Source: a virus
Virus record (IMG/VR): IMGVR_UViG_3300035670_000325
Coordinates: 1-49,154 of that record
Length of the DNA stretch: 49,154 nucleotides
Direction: 5' to 3' (one strand)
Shown piece after piece: positions 14,920 through 25,770 of the stretch. Made by a program: the position numbers and the translations under genes. Position 1 is the stretch's first letter. Each line of letters starts with the position of its first letter. The notes beneath the pieces are model-generated. The model saw only the letters and a program-made list of their open reading frames with translations, ran no database searches and was not told where the DNA came from.

Positions 14920-17253
14920 ATGCCTGTAAATAAATTAAATGGTGTTACATATGATGATTTTCAGTTGCTACAAACTATTGATCCGGAACAGTTTGATACA
15001 AACTTTAGTGAGTTAGCAAACAAAACAGACGAATTAATTGATGTTGTTAACGGTTTATCAAATGATACGGTAATTGATTTTGGTGTTTATCCTGCAAAAC
15101 AATATTTACAATTAGATAGTGTAACAGACGATTATACCGCACTATATAACTTGATTAACACCACGATAAATGGTGCTGATGCGGAAATATGGTTTAAAGA
15201 TGGGACTTGCTTAATTGGGACGAGTATAACTATACCAAGTAATGTTAAGTTGAAATTCTTGAATGGTGGTATGTTGAAGCCTGCTAGTGGTGTTACTGTC
15301 ACAATAAATGGACAAGTTGAAGCTGGATTGTATAAAATATTTGATATTACTGATGGTGGTACTTTCGCAGGATCGCCTAGAACTTATAAACTTTATCCAG
15401 AGTGGTTTGGTGCTATTCGTGATGGTGTTACGGACGATTCTTTATCAATTAACGCAACGCTAAGTTTTGCATATGGTCAATCAAGCGTTGGCAATGCTTA
15501 TGACTTAACAACTACTTATACGGTTTATGAAGTAGCTTTTGGTAAGGGACGATATTTAATATCTACAGCTTTGGTTGGTTATGATTATATGCACTTAACA
15601 GGCACCGGAAGAGGCTCAACGCAAATAATTTGTTCTGGTTGCAATGGTATAGAGTTTGAAGAAAAATATCATTTCGTTATCGAAAATATTACATTTATGC
15701 AATCATCATTTGCCAAAACTACTTCCGGCATTAAGATGACTACGTGTGCAAGAATTGTACTTTCAAATGTATGTGTAAGAGGATTTAATATAGGTTATGA
15801 CTTCTATCAGGGGTTTTTAATAGATATGTTTGGTTGTTTTGCACAAACTTGTAACATATCCGTCAAGCTAGACGCATTAAATAACGGTACTGGGTGTCAT
15901 GCGGTACGTTTTTATGGCGGCGAATACACTGAGGGTGTTAAGGGTATAAGTGCTAAATTTGGTAATGGAATTTCACTGTTTGGTGTAACGTTAGAAAGTT
16001 TTACGACATCTGCAATATATTTTGAGGATGGTGCTCAATGTTCTCCGTTTGTAATAGACGGATGTTACTTCGAGGACAATCTAGGTGAAATAGTTACTGA
16101 TGATTCTGACAGCTTAAAAGATGTTAAAATAGAAAACTGCTTGTTTACTTATGGTGGGTCAAACGTTAATAAGAAATATATTTGGTCATTAGGTTTTTTA
16201 GGTTGCACAATCACTGGTAATGTATTTGCATACCCTAAAGTGACTTATGATCATATAGATGCGGCTGGTAGTCTAACTGGTGTATATATAAGAGATACAG
16301 TTATTGCTAACAATAGATGTGGCGATGGTTCGGCTGTAAGTATAGATACTGGTTATACTACATATGCCAGTGCCGACGGGATAGATGATAATTACATCCA
16401 AAACTCCACAACGTCATATGATAATAAATTAATGAGAGGTTTCAAAGTATTTGGAGATGCTCCATATTTCAGTCATACAGATGGGGCAAGTACAGCTAAC
16501 AGGACTCAACTTGTTTTTAATACTGATGGTACAATTCACTCCAAATATTATAGGAGTTTTTCTTTAGAAAACAGACTAAGGGGAATAGGGTTAACAGGGC
16601 AAACACAACTTGCTAGACAAACAGATTTAGCAGGTGGTGCAACGTTAGTAGATGTAATAACCGCATATAACAATCTATTAGCAGATATGAAATCTAAGGG
16701 GTTTATGTATTCACTGGACACCATATTTGATAGTTTTAACCGAGAAAATAACACAAGCACATTAGGTACAACTGAAACTGGTCAAACATGGACAGTATCA
16801 AATGGTGTCTTTGGTATATCAAACAACAGCGCATATCGAGTTTCTGGAACTGGTATAGGTTTTGCATATGTAGAAACTGGATTGGCTGATTTTACACTAA
16901 GTGTAAAGTTAACAAGCATAGGAACTGGTATTGGACATTTTCTAGTCTTTAGGCTATCTGATACATCTAATTATTTATTACTATATGTAAATGGTTCAGG
17001 ACAGTATACAGTCTATAAAACAGTGGCTGGTGTAAATACACTTTTAGACACAGACACATCAATAACTGCTACTGCAAATGATATTATAGTGCTAACGTGC
17101 AATGGTAACGACATATCAACAACGGTAAATGGCAGTGCTTCTCTTTCTTGCACAGATGCTTTCAATAACTCAGAAACAAAACATGGCATCGTGACAAGTG
17201 ATTCGTCTAAAGATGTTAAGTATGATTATTTTAGGGTTAAATCTCTATCATAG
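14920..17253 (+). CDS. Tail spike with pectate-lyase beta-helix and lectin-like C-terminus
   Basis: The 777-residue spike probably binds and may degrade surface polysaccharide. Residues about 130-170 hold LYPEWFGAIRDGVTDDSLSI, the classic entrance to a pectate_lyase_3 beta-helix. Beta-helix rungs follow (YDYMHLTGTGRGSTQIICSG, IENITFMQSSF, VVIDGCYFEDN-like). Residues about 610-777 form a ConA-like sandwich (DSFNRENNTSTLGTTETGQ, ADFTLSVKLTS). ATG 14920 follows AGGAGGTG. The catalytic status of the helix cannot be judged from sequence. Confidence 0.85.
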   Translation: MPVNKLNGVTYDDFQLLQTIDPEQFDTNFSELANKTDELIDVVNGLSNDTVIDFGVYPAKQYLQLDSVTDDYTALYNLINTTINGADAEIWFKDGTCLIGTSITIPSNVKLKFLNGGMLKPASGVTVTINGQVEAGLYKIFDITDGGTFAGSPRTYKLYPEWFGAIRDGVTDDSLSINATLSFAYGQSSVGNAYDLTTTYTVYEVAFGKGRYLISTALVGYDYMHLTGTGRGSTQIICSGCNGIEFEEKYHFVIENITFMQSSFAKTTSGIKMTTCARIVLSNVCVRGFNIGYDFYQGFLIDMFGCFAQTCNISVKLDALNNGTGCHAVRFYGGEYTEGVKGISAKFGNGISLFGVTLESFTTSAIYFEDGAQCSPFVIDGCYFEDNLGEIVTDDSDSLKDVKIENCLFTYGGSNVNKKYIWSLGFLGCTITGNVFAYPKVTYDHIDAAGSLTGVYIRDTVIANNRCGDGSAVSIDTGYTTYASADGIDDNYIQNSTTSYDNKLMRGFKVFGDAPYFSHTDGASTANRTQLVFNTDGTIHSKYYRSFSLENRLRGIGLTGQTQLARQTDLAGGATLVDVITAYNNLLADMKSKGFMYSLDTIFDSFNRENNTSTLGTTETGQTWTVSNGVFGISNNSAYRVSGTGIGFAYVETGLADFTLSVKLTSIGTGIGHFLVFRLSDTSNYLLLYVNGSGQYTVYKTVAGVNTLLDTDTSITATANDIIVLTCNGNDISTTVNGSASLSCTDAFNNSETKHGIVTSDSSKDVKYDYFRVKSLS

Positions 17254-17287
17254 AAAGAAGGTGAACGCATGACATCACCTCAACAGA

Positions 17288-17316
17288 TTACATTACAATC
17301 AAAATTATGTTATAAT
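17288..17316 (+). promoter_or_regulatory. Extended -10 promoter for the amidase gene
   Basis: TATAAT (17311-17316) preceded by TGT makes an extended -10, with a weak TTACAT 17 bases upstream. The predicted start near 17323 gives a short leader with GGAGGTG before ATG 17338. It would allow lysis/virion gene expression independent of the long upstream operon. Confidence 0.55.
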
Positions 17317-17337
17317 TAACACAATGGAGGTGTTTAT

Positions 17338-17928
17338 ATGAATATTATTGAGGTTAATTATAAGTGGCTTAAAGATTTTGAAACACGTGCCAGAACAGAT
17401 AATATAATTATACATCACGCTAATGCAAAACAATGCACAGTACAAGAAGTTCACAGATGGCATCAAGCAAATAATTGGTCTGGTATTGGTTATCATTTCT
17501 TTATAGCCAAAACAGGTCATATATATCGTGGTAGACCCATACACACTGTTGGTGCTCATGCTAAAGGTGCTAACAGCTATAGTGTTGGCATATGCTTAGA
17601 GGGTGATTATGAGGAAGAAACTGTAGTACCAGATATACAATATAAGGCATTACTTGATTTGGTATTGTATTTAAAAGGTTTTTATCCTAATGTTGAAGTG
17701 TCTGGACACAATAAGTTTAGTGATACAAGTTGCCCTGGTCAACACTTTCCAATGGCTAAATTCTTACAAGATATAGACTTCACTAACAAAGATAAACATT
17801 GGGCAGAAAAACACTACAACTCTTTGATTCGGAAAGGTATTAAGATAACAGACAAAAGGTTTGACGATACAATGACACGTGGTGAAGTATTTGCAATGTT
17901 AGATAGAATTACTGGAGGTGGTATTTAA
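17338..17928 (+). CDS. N-acetylmuramoyl-L-alanine amidase (endolysin or virion lysin)
   Basis: This 196-residue zinc amidase cleaves the bond between MurNAc and the stem peptide of peptidoglycan. Amidase_2/PGRP features: IIIHHANA (ligand His near 26), YHFFIAKTGHIYRGRP, HTVGAHAKGANSYSVGICLEG, SGHNKFSDTSCPG (ligands H124 and C132). Residues 151-193 resemble one SLH repeat (KHWAEKHYNSLIRKGI, MTRGEVFAMLDRI) that could anchor to the wall. No signal peptide, so a holin or the virion must deliver it. The stop TAA overlaps the next ATG (TAATG). Confidence 0.9.
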   Translation: MNIIEVNYKWLKDFETRARTDNIIIHHANAKQCTVQEVHRWHQANNWSGIGYHFFIAKTGHIYRGRPIHTVGAHAKGANSYSVGICLEGDYEEETVVPDIQYKALLDLVLYLKGFYPNVEVSGHNKFSDTSCPGQHFPMAKFLQDIDFTNKDKHWAEKHYNSLIRKGIKITDKRFDDTMTRGEVFAMLDRITGGGI

Positions 17929-19874
17929 TGGCTACAAATCCAAGACTACTTGCACAACAAGAACGTAAAGCGGCTGCTCAAGCCGCTTCTTCACAAGGAC
18001 AAACTATATACGCTGACCCAACAACAAGTGCTACTAGAAACATAGTATCTTCATCACTTGGTTCATCGCCATCTAGTACAACTAAATCTACAAGTACAAT
18101 ACCAGCACCAATTGGTGCTCCAATACCAACAAGTAATCCAGCAGTTACTGGTAATACATATGGAGACAAAACTAATGTTGCATTTAATCAAGCTAACAAC
18201 ATACAACCACCACAAAATTATACTGTTGCATCTGCACCAAACATACAACCAGGATATACTAGACCAGTAGAGCAACCACCAAACACTGTAGCAGACGATA
18301 ACCCACAAATGAAAGCTATGACTAATTTGCTAGAACAATTATTAAACGATAGACAACAACAAAGAGATTATGCTGCAAATTATAATAATTACATGAATAA
18401 TTATCAACCACTACAATCTAGAGAGCAATTTGTTAATCAAGCAAATAGTGTAGCACAAGCTAATGCTAAACTACAATACGATGCTATAGCAGATAATCTA
18501 CGTACTAGAGTTGCTAATGTAATATTTGACTTACAAAATAGACGTTCTGGCTTAGAGGGTCAATATAGACCAATGTATCAACAAAACGACCAAAACGCTT
18601 ATCAATCAAGAAAGAATATTGCATCGCAACTAATACGTTCTGGCATGGGTGATAGTGGTGTTGCTTTGGGTGCTGGACAACAAGCAGATTTAAACTATGC
18701 TATGCAAAGACAAAACATTGATTTACAAAGACAAGCAGAGGAACAAAACATAGCAAATGATTTGACCAAAACAAATCAAACACTAGAGAATGACCTAACT
18801 AGTATTGATAGAGAACGTGCCAATTATTTAGCGGCACAAGCTACACAAGCAGAACGTGACTACCAAAACTATCTAATGCAAGAGAGAGAGTTTGCATCTA
18901 ACAACTATTGGAAGGGTGCTGGTATGGATCAAAATGCTGATTTGGCTAATCAACAATTTGGTTTAAACCTATATAACACAATGAGCAACAGAGTAGATAG
19001 TGATAGAAATTATCAGTTATCAGAAGAAAGATTAAACCTTGAAAGACAAACTATTGAAAACAGTAAAAAACAGTTCTATGAAACACTAAAACGTTCTGAT
19101 GAAAGATTTGCTTTTGAAATGCAAGAAGCAGATAGAAAAAATATTGAGTGGTGGGCAAGTTTTAATGAGGACAAGGCTTATAAACAAAAATTATTTGACA
19201 GAGAAATACTTGAAACAAATAGACAATATGAGTTAGCTTATGCAGACCAAGAGTTTAGACACCAAGAAGCAGTAGCAAATAGAATTGCATCTATGAACGC
19301 AGCAAAACAAGCTAATGCTTTAGGTTGGGCACAGCAAAACTTAAACCAAGAAAAATGGAAACTTACTAAACAACAAATGGAAAAAGAATTAAGCGGTGAG
19401 TATCAATATTCAACACCAGAGTATCAACAATTTATTACAGAAGTAAATAAAGAAATGTTTGGTTACATGCAAGCAATTCAAGATGATGTTACAAATGGTA
19501 AAATAGATAAAGCAACAGGGTATAAACAAATAACTAGTTTTATCAACACATCACCAGTAGATAAGAAGTTTAAATTGGCTATGCAAAATGCGGCTGATGA
19601 TGCTTTTGACATTACAGGTTTAGAAACAGAACTAGCACAACCTAGTGTACAAGAAAAGATAATGAAATATTATGAGAGTGGTAAAAATGTTATTGGTAAT
19701 TTGTTTAACAGTATGAAAGGTTCAACATCACAAACACTTGATAGTGCTGGAAAAAACATAGAAAGTAAAATGAATACTAATGCATACAATAACCAGTTAT
19801 ACAATCAAAACGGAACAGTACCAAGTCCAACAGATTATTTGTTTGGTGCAATAAATCAAAGACTAGGTAGGTGA
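17928..19874 (+). CDS. Internal virion protein, Gln/Asn-rich coiled coil
   Basis: The 648-residue protein starts NPRLLAQQERKAAAQAASSQ, has a disordered Ser/Thr/Pro-rich stretch to about residue 125, then a long helical Gln/Asn/Glu-rich region (QQQRDYAANYNNYMNNYQPL, RANYLAAQATQAERDYQNY). This composition and its place directly before the giant virion protein match podovirus internal core/ejection proteins. It is translationally coupled to the amidase (TAATG). Exact role in genome ejection is inferred. Confidence 0.7.
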   Translation: MATNPRLLAQQERKAAAQAASSQGQTIYADPTTSATRNIVSSSLGSSPSSTTKSTSTIPAPIGAPIPTSNPAVTGNTYGDKTNVAFNQANNIQPPQNYTVASAPNIQPGYTRPVEQPPNTVADDNPQMKAMTNLLEQLLNDRQQQRDYAANYNNYMNNYQPLQSREQFVNQANSVAQANAKLQYDAIADNLRTRVANVIFDLQNRRSGLEGQYRPMYQQNDQNAYQSRKNIASQLIRSGMGDSGVALGAGQQADLNYAMQRQNIDLQRQAEEQNIANDLTKTNQTLENDLTSIDRERANYLAAQATQAERDYQNYLMQEREFASNNYWKGAGMDQNADLANQQFGLNLYNTMSNRVDSDRNYQLSEERLNLERQTIENSKKQFYETLKRSDERFAFEMQEADRKNIEWWASFNEDKAYKQKLFDREILETNRQYELAYADQEFRHQEAVANRIASMNAAKQANALGWAQQNLNQEKWKLTKQQMEKELSGEYQYSTPEYQQFITEVNKEMFGYMQAIQDDVTNGKIDKATGYKQITSFINTSPVDKKFKLAMQNAADDAFDITGLETELAQPSVQEKIMKYYESGKNVIGNLFNSMKGSTSQTLDSAGKNIESKMNTNAYNNQLYNQNGTVPSPTDYLFGAINQRLGR

Positions 19875-19878
19875 TATA

Positions 19879-22800
19879 ATGACTAGATATTTTCCTAACC
19901 CATTTGAAAAAGATGATGTTGGTAGAAAAATAAATCAATTAGAATCTGACTTACAATCACGTGGTGTTGATGTACCACCAGCACAAAGTCGTGGTTTTTG
20001 GGATAGAACTTTTGATACTCTTAGTGTTGGTCTATACCCTACAATGGGAGCATTAAAAAGTTTAATTGATAATGATCCAAAAACAACATACTTTGGTGCT
20101 ATACGTGATGGTTTACGTGCCGCTAACCCATTTGGTAAAGGTTATGAGAAAGGTGAGGTATTTTTCTCTGATGTATTAGATACTGTTGGTTGGAAGAAAA
20201 CACCTAACCCACAAGGTAAAATATACAATCCTTTATCTTGGAAACCTAATAATATTGCACATGGTTTAGTTGGTTTAGCTGGAGATATATTTTTAGACCC
20301 TACAACATATTTAACACTTGGTACTGGTGCTGTAGCAAGAGGTGTTGGTGCTGGTGTTAAAGGTGGTGCAAGAGCACTAGGTAGAGAGACTGCTGAAAAG
20401 GGTTTAGCGAAACTATCTAGTGGTGGTGCTAGAGAGATACTAGAACGTTTTGGCTTAGATGCATCTGATGATATGGCTAAAGCACTAACAAATAAAGTTA
20501 AACGTGATACTAAATACTTTCCATCACAAGGTAGAGGTTTGTCTTGGGGTATTGGTGATGCACGTATTACCTTTATGTCTGACGATGCTATACGTAACTC
20601 TAAACTAGCACAAACTGTATCTCCTTATGTTAATAGTGCTTTAGACGCACTAGGAAGCTCTAAGACTGGTCAAAAAATTTCAAAGGTATTTAAGTCATCA
20701 ACAGCAAGAGAGAGCCTTAAAATGGCACGTGAGAATCCTGAGGGGTATGCTGAACGTGTAGCAAAACTAATGAAGGATAATGAGAGGTTTAGAACGTTTG
20801 AGGAACTACAAAACCTAACAAAACAAACTAACCAAGAATTGTTTAAAGGTTTAGATGTTAAAACTAATAGATTAATGTCTGATATAATGGAGAATCCAGA
20901 CTTTTTTAAGATAGCTGAAAGACAAGTTGGTACTACAAAAACATTAGAACGTTCTAAAGAAGCACAACAATTATTTGATGATTTAACTAAAGCACAACAA
21001 GATATAGGTAATCTAATCAAATCATACGAAGATTTAAGAGTTTATAATAAAGACATAGATAATTTGCAACAAATACAAAACAAGTTAAAAGAACTAACAG
21101 ATATAGATGTAGTTAATTTTGAGAGTTATATGTACAAGGCAAATATTTATGATGATTTGTCTAAGTTTACAAATGAATATCGTGAACTACTAAATAGTGT
21201 TAGAGATATGGAAGTACCAGATATAATAAAAGTTTTAAAAGATCGTGGCTATGATGATTTTGTACAACAATCTGGCACTAAAATACCTACTGAAGAAATG
21301 GCATATATGATTAGACGTATGCATGATAACATACAATCTAAAATGTCACCACTAGCACGTAGATATTATACTGGTGAGGAAATGATGTATTTTCCAGATA
21401 AGTTTAGTGCTGGTAAACCAATGACTGATAAAAATATTAAACCATTTACAGATGTTGAGGTTAGAACGTTTGAAGCTATTAGAAAGTTTGCTAGAAATAA
21501 ATATAGTATGAAAACACCACCAAACGTAATTAGACAACTTATTGAAACTAATGTTAAAAATGCACAATTAGATGTAGCACGTTACTATGAGTATTTAGAT
21601 TCTGTTAAGCCTAAAACTGGAACTACAACACAGGTTAATTTAAATCCAAAGCCTAATATACAAAATGTTAATGTTGAAAATGATGTTTGGAAAAAACGTA
21701 ATCTTGATGCCAAAACAGATACACTAAAAGGAATATCGCTTAATGATGTTACAATACCGGAAAAATCACGATTTGGAATGATTGAAGAAATTGCTAGTTA
21801 TAGAGCAAGAAATTCAGAAGTTGTATTGTCAAACAAAGCTAAAGGTGTTGCTGGTAATTCATATATAATGTCTAGAAATCAAGAGGAATTTAGGTTAAAC
21901 AAACTAGACGATGTACAACTACGTAAAGTGTATGAATCAATGTATAAAGAAAAAATGATTACAAACACATACAGTGCTGATGATGTTGCAATGTCTCGTG
22001 CTGGAAAAATACAAGGACAAGATGTTGATAGGGCAAGTGAGTTTGTAGATTCTGGAACATCTAAAGGAATGGCTGACAAAATACAATCAGACAAACTTAA
22101 AGTAGAGCAACAACAATACCCAAATCAATTATCTGCAATGGAGAAAAGGGCATATACACAATCTGATTTGGATAACAAACCTAAGTTCTCTAAATTTTAT
22201 ACTAACCTATATGAGTATAAACAACAACTAACACAACAAGGCAAAAATGAACAAGCAGTTAAGGATTTGCTTAAAAATAGATTAAGAAGCAACGCTGAGT
22301 ACATAAAAAAGAATAGCGATTCAACCTTAGATGTTGACAAGTTTGTTAAAGATAACTATGATAGATTTTTAAATTACGAGAAACACTATTACACCAAAAC
22401 ATTCTACAATGATGTAGATGAAGTTATGAGTAAGTTGTTTGATGATGTCAACACAATGGTAGACAAAGATAAACCTATTTTTACAGGCAAAGAAACAGGA
22501 ATTGATGTAGGAAGAGCAAAATATTTTGGTAAAGGAAACAAAAGTGCAAAAATACCTACAGAAGTATCAGACAAATATGAAATGATAGAAGATGAAATTA
22601 AACGATTAGAAGCAACAAACCCAATGCATCCAAGTATCGAAATATATAAAAATACATTGGACACATTAAAACCATTAAAAATAGATGAATTGCGAAAGGT
22701 TGCTGAACAAAGTAAATGGAACAACCTAAACAACTTTGGCGATGAAAAAATACAGGTAAGTAAATATAATTACAATGGCAACCAAATATATGAGAAAACT

Positions 22801-25758
22801 GGTTCTAAGCAACCAGTAAAAGCTGACCATGTTATACGTAGCTTAAAATTAATATCTAAGTTTGACCCTGTGTTTGGTAAAAAATTAGGTAATTTTCAAA
22901 AACAATTAACTACATGGTTAACTGACATACACACATGGACAGAAGGTTTTAGCACTAAAAATAACATATTTATAACTAGAAACATTGATGCACCTATTAA
23001 TGAGATTGGTAAACGTGTTGCAGAACGTATTATACCACACGAAGTTGCACATGAATTTGCTAGAGTTATGTATAACCTAATACATAAAAAACCACTTAGT
23101 AAAGAAATAATGAAATTACCATTAGAACAAAAAAAATTAAAAATAGCAGAATTAAAGAAATTAAAACGTTTTGATGAAATTCACGAACCATCGTTTTGGG
23201 GAAAAATAATTGGAAAAGAGGGAACAATATTACAAGGTGCTGGACGTATAACATCTAAAATAGAGCAAGAGGATTTTGCCGAATCATTAGCGTGGATGAT
23301 ACGTGATCCTAAAACACTTATGCAAGAAAAACCTATACGCTACAAAGCACTATCTGAAAAACTTAATCAATTTATAGTTCCAGATCCAAAAACACCTATA
23401 GATAAAAATATAGCTTCTAGATATTTTGAAATGCCTAGAACATCTGACGAAACACTACAAGCTGTATTATCTGCAAAACAAAGGAATCGTGAAAATATAG
23501 TTAACACTATCAACACAGCTAAAATACCAGAAAATGAAGCCATTAAACAACTAGAGGATTTAAATAAAACACTTGGTAGTGATGAAGAACTACGTGCTAT
23601 ATTTCAATCTAAATATCCTAATCTAGCATATGCGGTAGAAGTAGAAAAGCCAATATATGATAAAGTTATTGAGTTAAGTAGCAAAGATATAGCAAGAGTA
23701 TATGGCAATGAAGTTGCATCTGTGCTGGAAAAGGTTAAGAATGATTTTTATCGTATGGGTATTAAAGAGGGTATACCAAACATAGACGAAACAATATTAT
23801 CTTATGTGCCACACATGATTACAAAAAAGCTTACAGATGGCATTAAAACTAACATAAGTAAAGATGTTAATAATAAAGGTATGTTTAAAAATGTACATAA
23901 AGATAAACGTATTTGGGTAAATGAAAGTACTGGTAAAGATTTAAAGATTATAGAGGTTAATGAAATTGTAGAACGTAATGGTGGTGGTGCAAATTACTTT
24001 GAGACGCAACTAAATCGTATACATCTAAATAGAGCATTAAGACATAATCAATACATATTTGACACTAAGTTCTTTAAAGATACCGCTGAGACGTTCGGTA
24101 CGCCAATTACAGACATTAAAAGCATACCAACAGATAAAAAGCTATATGCGTCATCCCAAGACGTTATAAGGGCACTACAGACGATAGATTCAAAAGATAT
24201 AGAAGCTACTGTAAAAACATTAAACCTACCAGAGGAACTAACCAAATCAGTAGGTGTTGGTAAAGACATTAATATGTTTGACTACAAACCTGTTGTTGAG
24301 ATACCAGCAGATACGTTTGTAAAGCTTAAAAACATAGATAATGGATTCAACACATATGTATTACCAGATTTAATTGTAGCTGATTTAAATTCATACGGTA
24401 AAATGATGCTAAACGAGCAAAGTTCTGTTATACTAAATATATACGATAAGTTTTTACAGAATTGGAAAACACAAGCTACAGCAATTAACCCTGGTTTCCA
24501 CATACGTAATGCTACATCAAATATATTTCAAAACTATCTAAATGTTGGTGCAGAAGCTATAAATCCAAAGAATCAATATTATGCTGCTAAGTTACTTGGC
24601 AATGATGTAGAGTATCTTAAAAACACATTTATTGATGTTAAAGGTAAAGGTAAAATATCATTATACGACATACAACAAAAAGCAATACAAACTGGTGCAT
24701 TAGATTTACGTGGTAGATTTGCTAGTGAGACATCTAATATTGTAGACAATACAAACCCAACAGGAACTGTAACACAAAACGTAGCCAACACAAACAAAGG
24801 ATTTAATATAAACAAACTAAATCCACTATCACAAATATTTGATGTCACTGATCCGGTTACAAATAAGTTTAACAAAAATAGAATATTGGAGACACTAACA
24901 CAAAAACCACAAGATTTTGTAACAAATAATAATCAATTTGTATTGTATCAACTTGGTAGAAATGCTGGTAGTACAGTTGAATCTCATGCTAAGGCACTAA
25001 ATTTTCTTGCCAACGTAAAGAATGGTGCTGATTTCTTAGAAGCAGCAGATAACACCAAAAAATTCCTATTCGACTATTCTGATTTATCAGATATAGAACA
25101 AAAAGTGTTTAAGAGAGTAGTACCATTCTATACTTGGATGCGTAAAAACATACCTTTACAATTAGAGATGTTATTTGATAAACCATTTATATATAAAGGT
25201 TACGGTATTGCTAAAGAAAATATAGAGAGAGCATCTGGCAATCAGCGTTTAGATGACACAGAGAAGAATGAGTTTGCACAGAACTGGATTCAACTACCAT
25301 TTACTAGTAAAGGTAAAAGTGGTAAACCAGAACCAATGTTTTTTAATCCATCACTACCACTAGCTGATTTGGAAAGAGCTGATGTTACATCTTTACCAAA
25401 GACATTATTTTCATCTTTTACACCATTTGCTAAAGTACCAATTGAGTTACTAGCAAATAAAAATGTTTATTTTAACTCACCAATATCTAGAGGTGTTGGC
25501 GATATGAGAGAAGCACCTTCGTACTTACCAGTTGATAAAGTTGATGCCAAAACAAGATATGTATTACAAAATATACCTATGCTGGAAAACATTAATAAGT
25601 TAACCAATACAAGTTCTGGTGCTGAGGAACAAGGTTTATCTGCACTTAAGATACTTGGTGGTGCTAATCTGTACTCATTTGATGTAGATAAATATAAGAA
25701 ATGGTCATTGCGTGATAGGTTAAAACAATTGCGTAGCTTAGCAAACAATAATGAGTAG
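19879..25758 (+). CDS. Giant internal virion protein with zincin motif and LPD38-like domain
   Basis: The 1959-residue protein is the largest product. The N-terminus holds a Gly/Ala-rich hydrophobic region (about 130-170: HGLVGLAGDIFLDPTTYLTL, GVGAGVKGGARALG) that could insert in membranes. Residues 1054-1060 are HEVAHEF, a zinc-metallopeptidase HExxH, with EDFAESLAW at about 1131 as a possible third-ligand region. Near 1730 FDYSDLSDIEQKVFKRVVPF then YTWMRKNIPLQ resembles LPD38 of large polyvalent virion proteins. It is probably ejected with the DNA to open the envelope or disarm the host. Confidence 0.75.
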   Translation: MTRYFPNPFEKDDVGRKINQLESDLQSRGVDVPPAQSRGFWDRTFDTLSVGLYPTMGALKSLIDNDPKTTYFGAIRDGLRAANPFGKGYEKGEVFFSDVLDTVGWKKTPNPQGKIYNPLSWKPNNIAHGLVGLAGDIFLDPTTYLTLGTGAVARGVGAGVKGGARALGRETAEKGLAKLSSGGAREILERFGLDASDDMAKALTNKVKRDTKYFPSQGRGLSWGIGDARITFMSDDAIRNSKLAQTVSPYVNSALDALGSSKTGQKISKVFKSSTARESLKMARENPEGYAERVAKLMKDNERFRTFEELQNLTKQTNQELFKGLDVKTNRLMSDIMENPDFFKIAERQVGTTKTLERSKEAQQLFDDLTKAQQDIGNLIKSYEDLRVYNKDIDNLQQIQNKLKELTDIDVVNFESYMYKANIYDDLSKFTNEYRELLNSVRDMEVPDIIKVLKDRGYDDFVQQSGTKIPTEEMAYMIRRMHDNIQSKMSPLARRYYTGEEMMYFPDKFSAGKPMTDKNIKPFTDVEVRTFEAIRKFARNKYSMKTPPNVIRQLIETNVKNAQLDVARYYEYLDSVKPKTGTTTQVNLNPKPNIQNVNVENDVWKKRNLDAKTDTLKGISLNDVTIPEKSRFGMIEEIASYRARNSEVVLSNKAKGVAGNSYIMSRNQEEFRLNKLDDVQLRKVYESMYKEKMITNTYSADDVAMSRAGKIQGQDVDRASEFVDSGTSKGMADKIQSDKLKVEQQQYPNQLSAMEKRAYTQSDLDNKPKFSKFYTNLYEYKQQLTQQGKNEQAVKDLLKNRLRSNAEYIKKNSDSTLDVDKFVKDNYDRFLNYEKHYYTKTFYNDVDEVMSKLFDDVNTMVDKDKPIFTGKETGIDVGRAKYFGKGNKSAKIPTEVSDKYEMIEDEIKRLEATNPMHPSIEIYKNTLDTLKPLKIDELRKVAEQSKWNNLNNFGDEKIQVSKYNYNGNQIYEKTGSKQPVKADHVIRSLKLISKFDPVFGKKLGNFQKQLTTWLTDIHTWTEGFSTKNNIFITRNIDAPINEIGKRVAERIIPHEVAHEFARVMYNLIHKKPLSKEIMKLPLEQKKLKIAELKKLKRFDEIHEPSFWGKIIGKEGTILQGAGRITSKIEQEDFAESLAWMIRDPKTLMQEKPIRYKALSEKLNQFIVPDPKTPIDKNIASRYFEMPRTSDETLQAVLSAKQRNRENIVNTINTAKIPENEAIKQLEDLNKTLGSDEELRAIFQSKYPNLAYAVEVEKPIYDKVIELSSKDIARVYGNEVASVLEKVKNDFYRMGIKEGIPNIDETILSYVPHMITKKLTDGIKTNISKDVNNKGMFKNVHKDKRIWVNESTGKDLKIIEVNEIVERNGGGANYFETQLNRIHLNRALRHNQYIFDTKFFKDTAETFGTPITDIKSIPTDKKLYASSQDVIRALQTIDSKDIEATVKTLNLPEELTKSVGVGKDINMFDYKPVVEIPADTFVKLKNIDNGFNTYVLPDLIVADLNSYGKMMLNEQSSVILNIYDKFLQNWKTQATAINPGFHIRNATSNIFQNYLNVGAEAINPKNQYYAAKLLGNDVEYLKNTFIDVKGKGKISLYDIQQKAIQTGALDLRGRFASETSNIVDNTNPTGTVTQNVANTNKGFNINKLNPLSQIFDVTDPVTNKFNKNRILETLTQKPQDFVTNNNQFVLYQLGRNAGSTVESHAKALNFLANVKNGADFLEAADNTKKFLFDYSDLSDIEQKVFKRVVPFYTWMRKNIPLQLEMLFDKPFIYKGYGIAKENIERASGNQRLDDTEKNEFAQNWIQLPFTSKGKSGKPEPMFFNPSLPLADLERADVTSLPKTLFSSFTPFAKVPIELLANKNVYFNSPISRGVGDMREAPSYLPVDKVDAKTRYVLQNIPMLENINKLTNTSSGAEEQGLSALKILGGANLYSFDVDKYKKWSLRDRLKQLRSLANNNE

Positions 25759-25770
25759 GAGGTGCTTACA

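Noticed and set aside
17269-17319. 16-residue ORF between tail spike and amidase
   Set aside because: It overlaps the amidase promoter and has only a weak ribosome site; more likely leader DNA.
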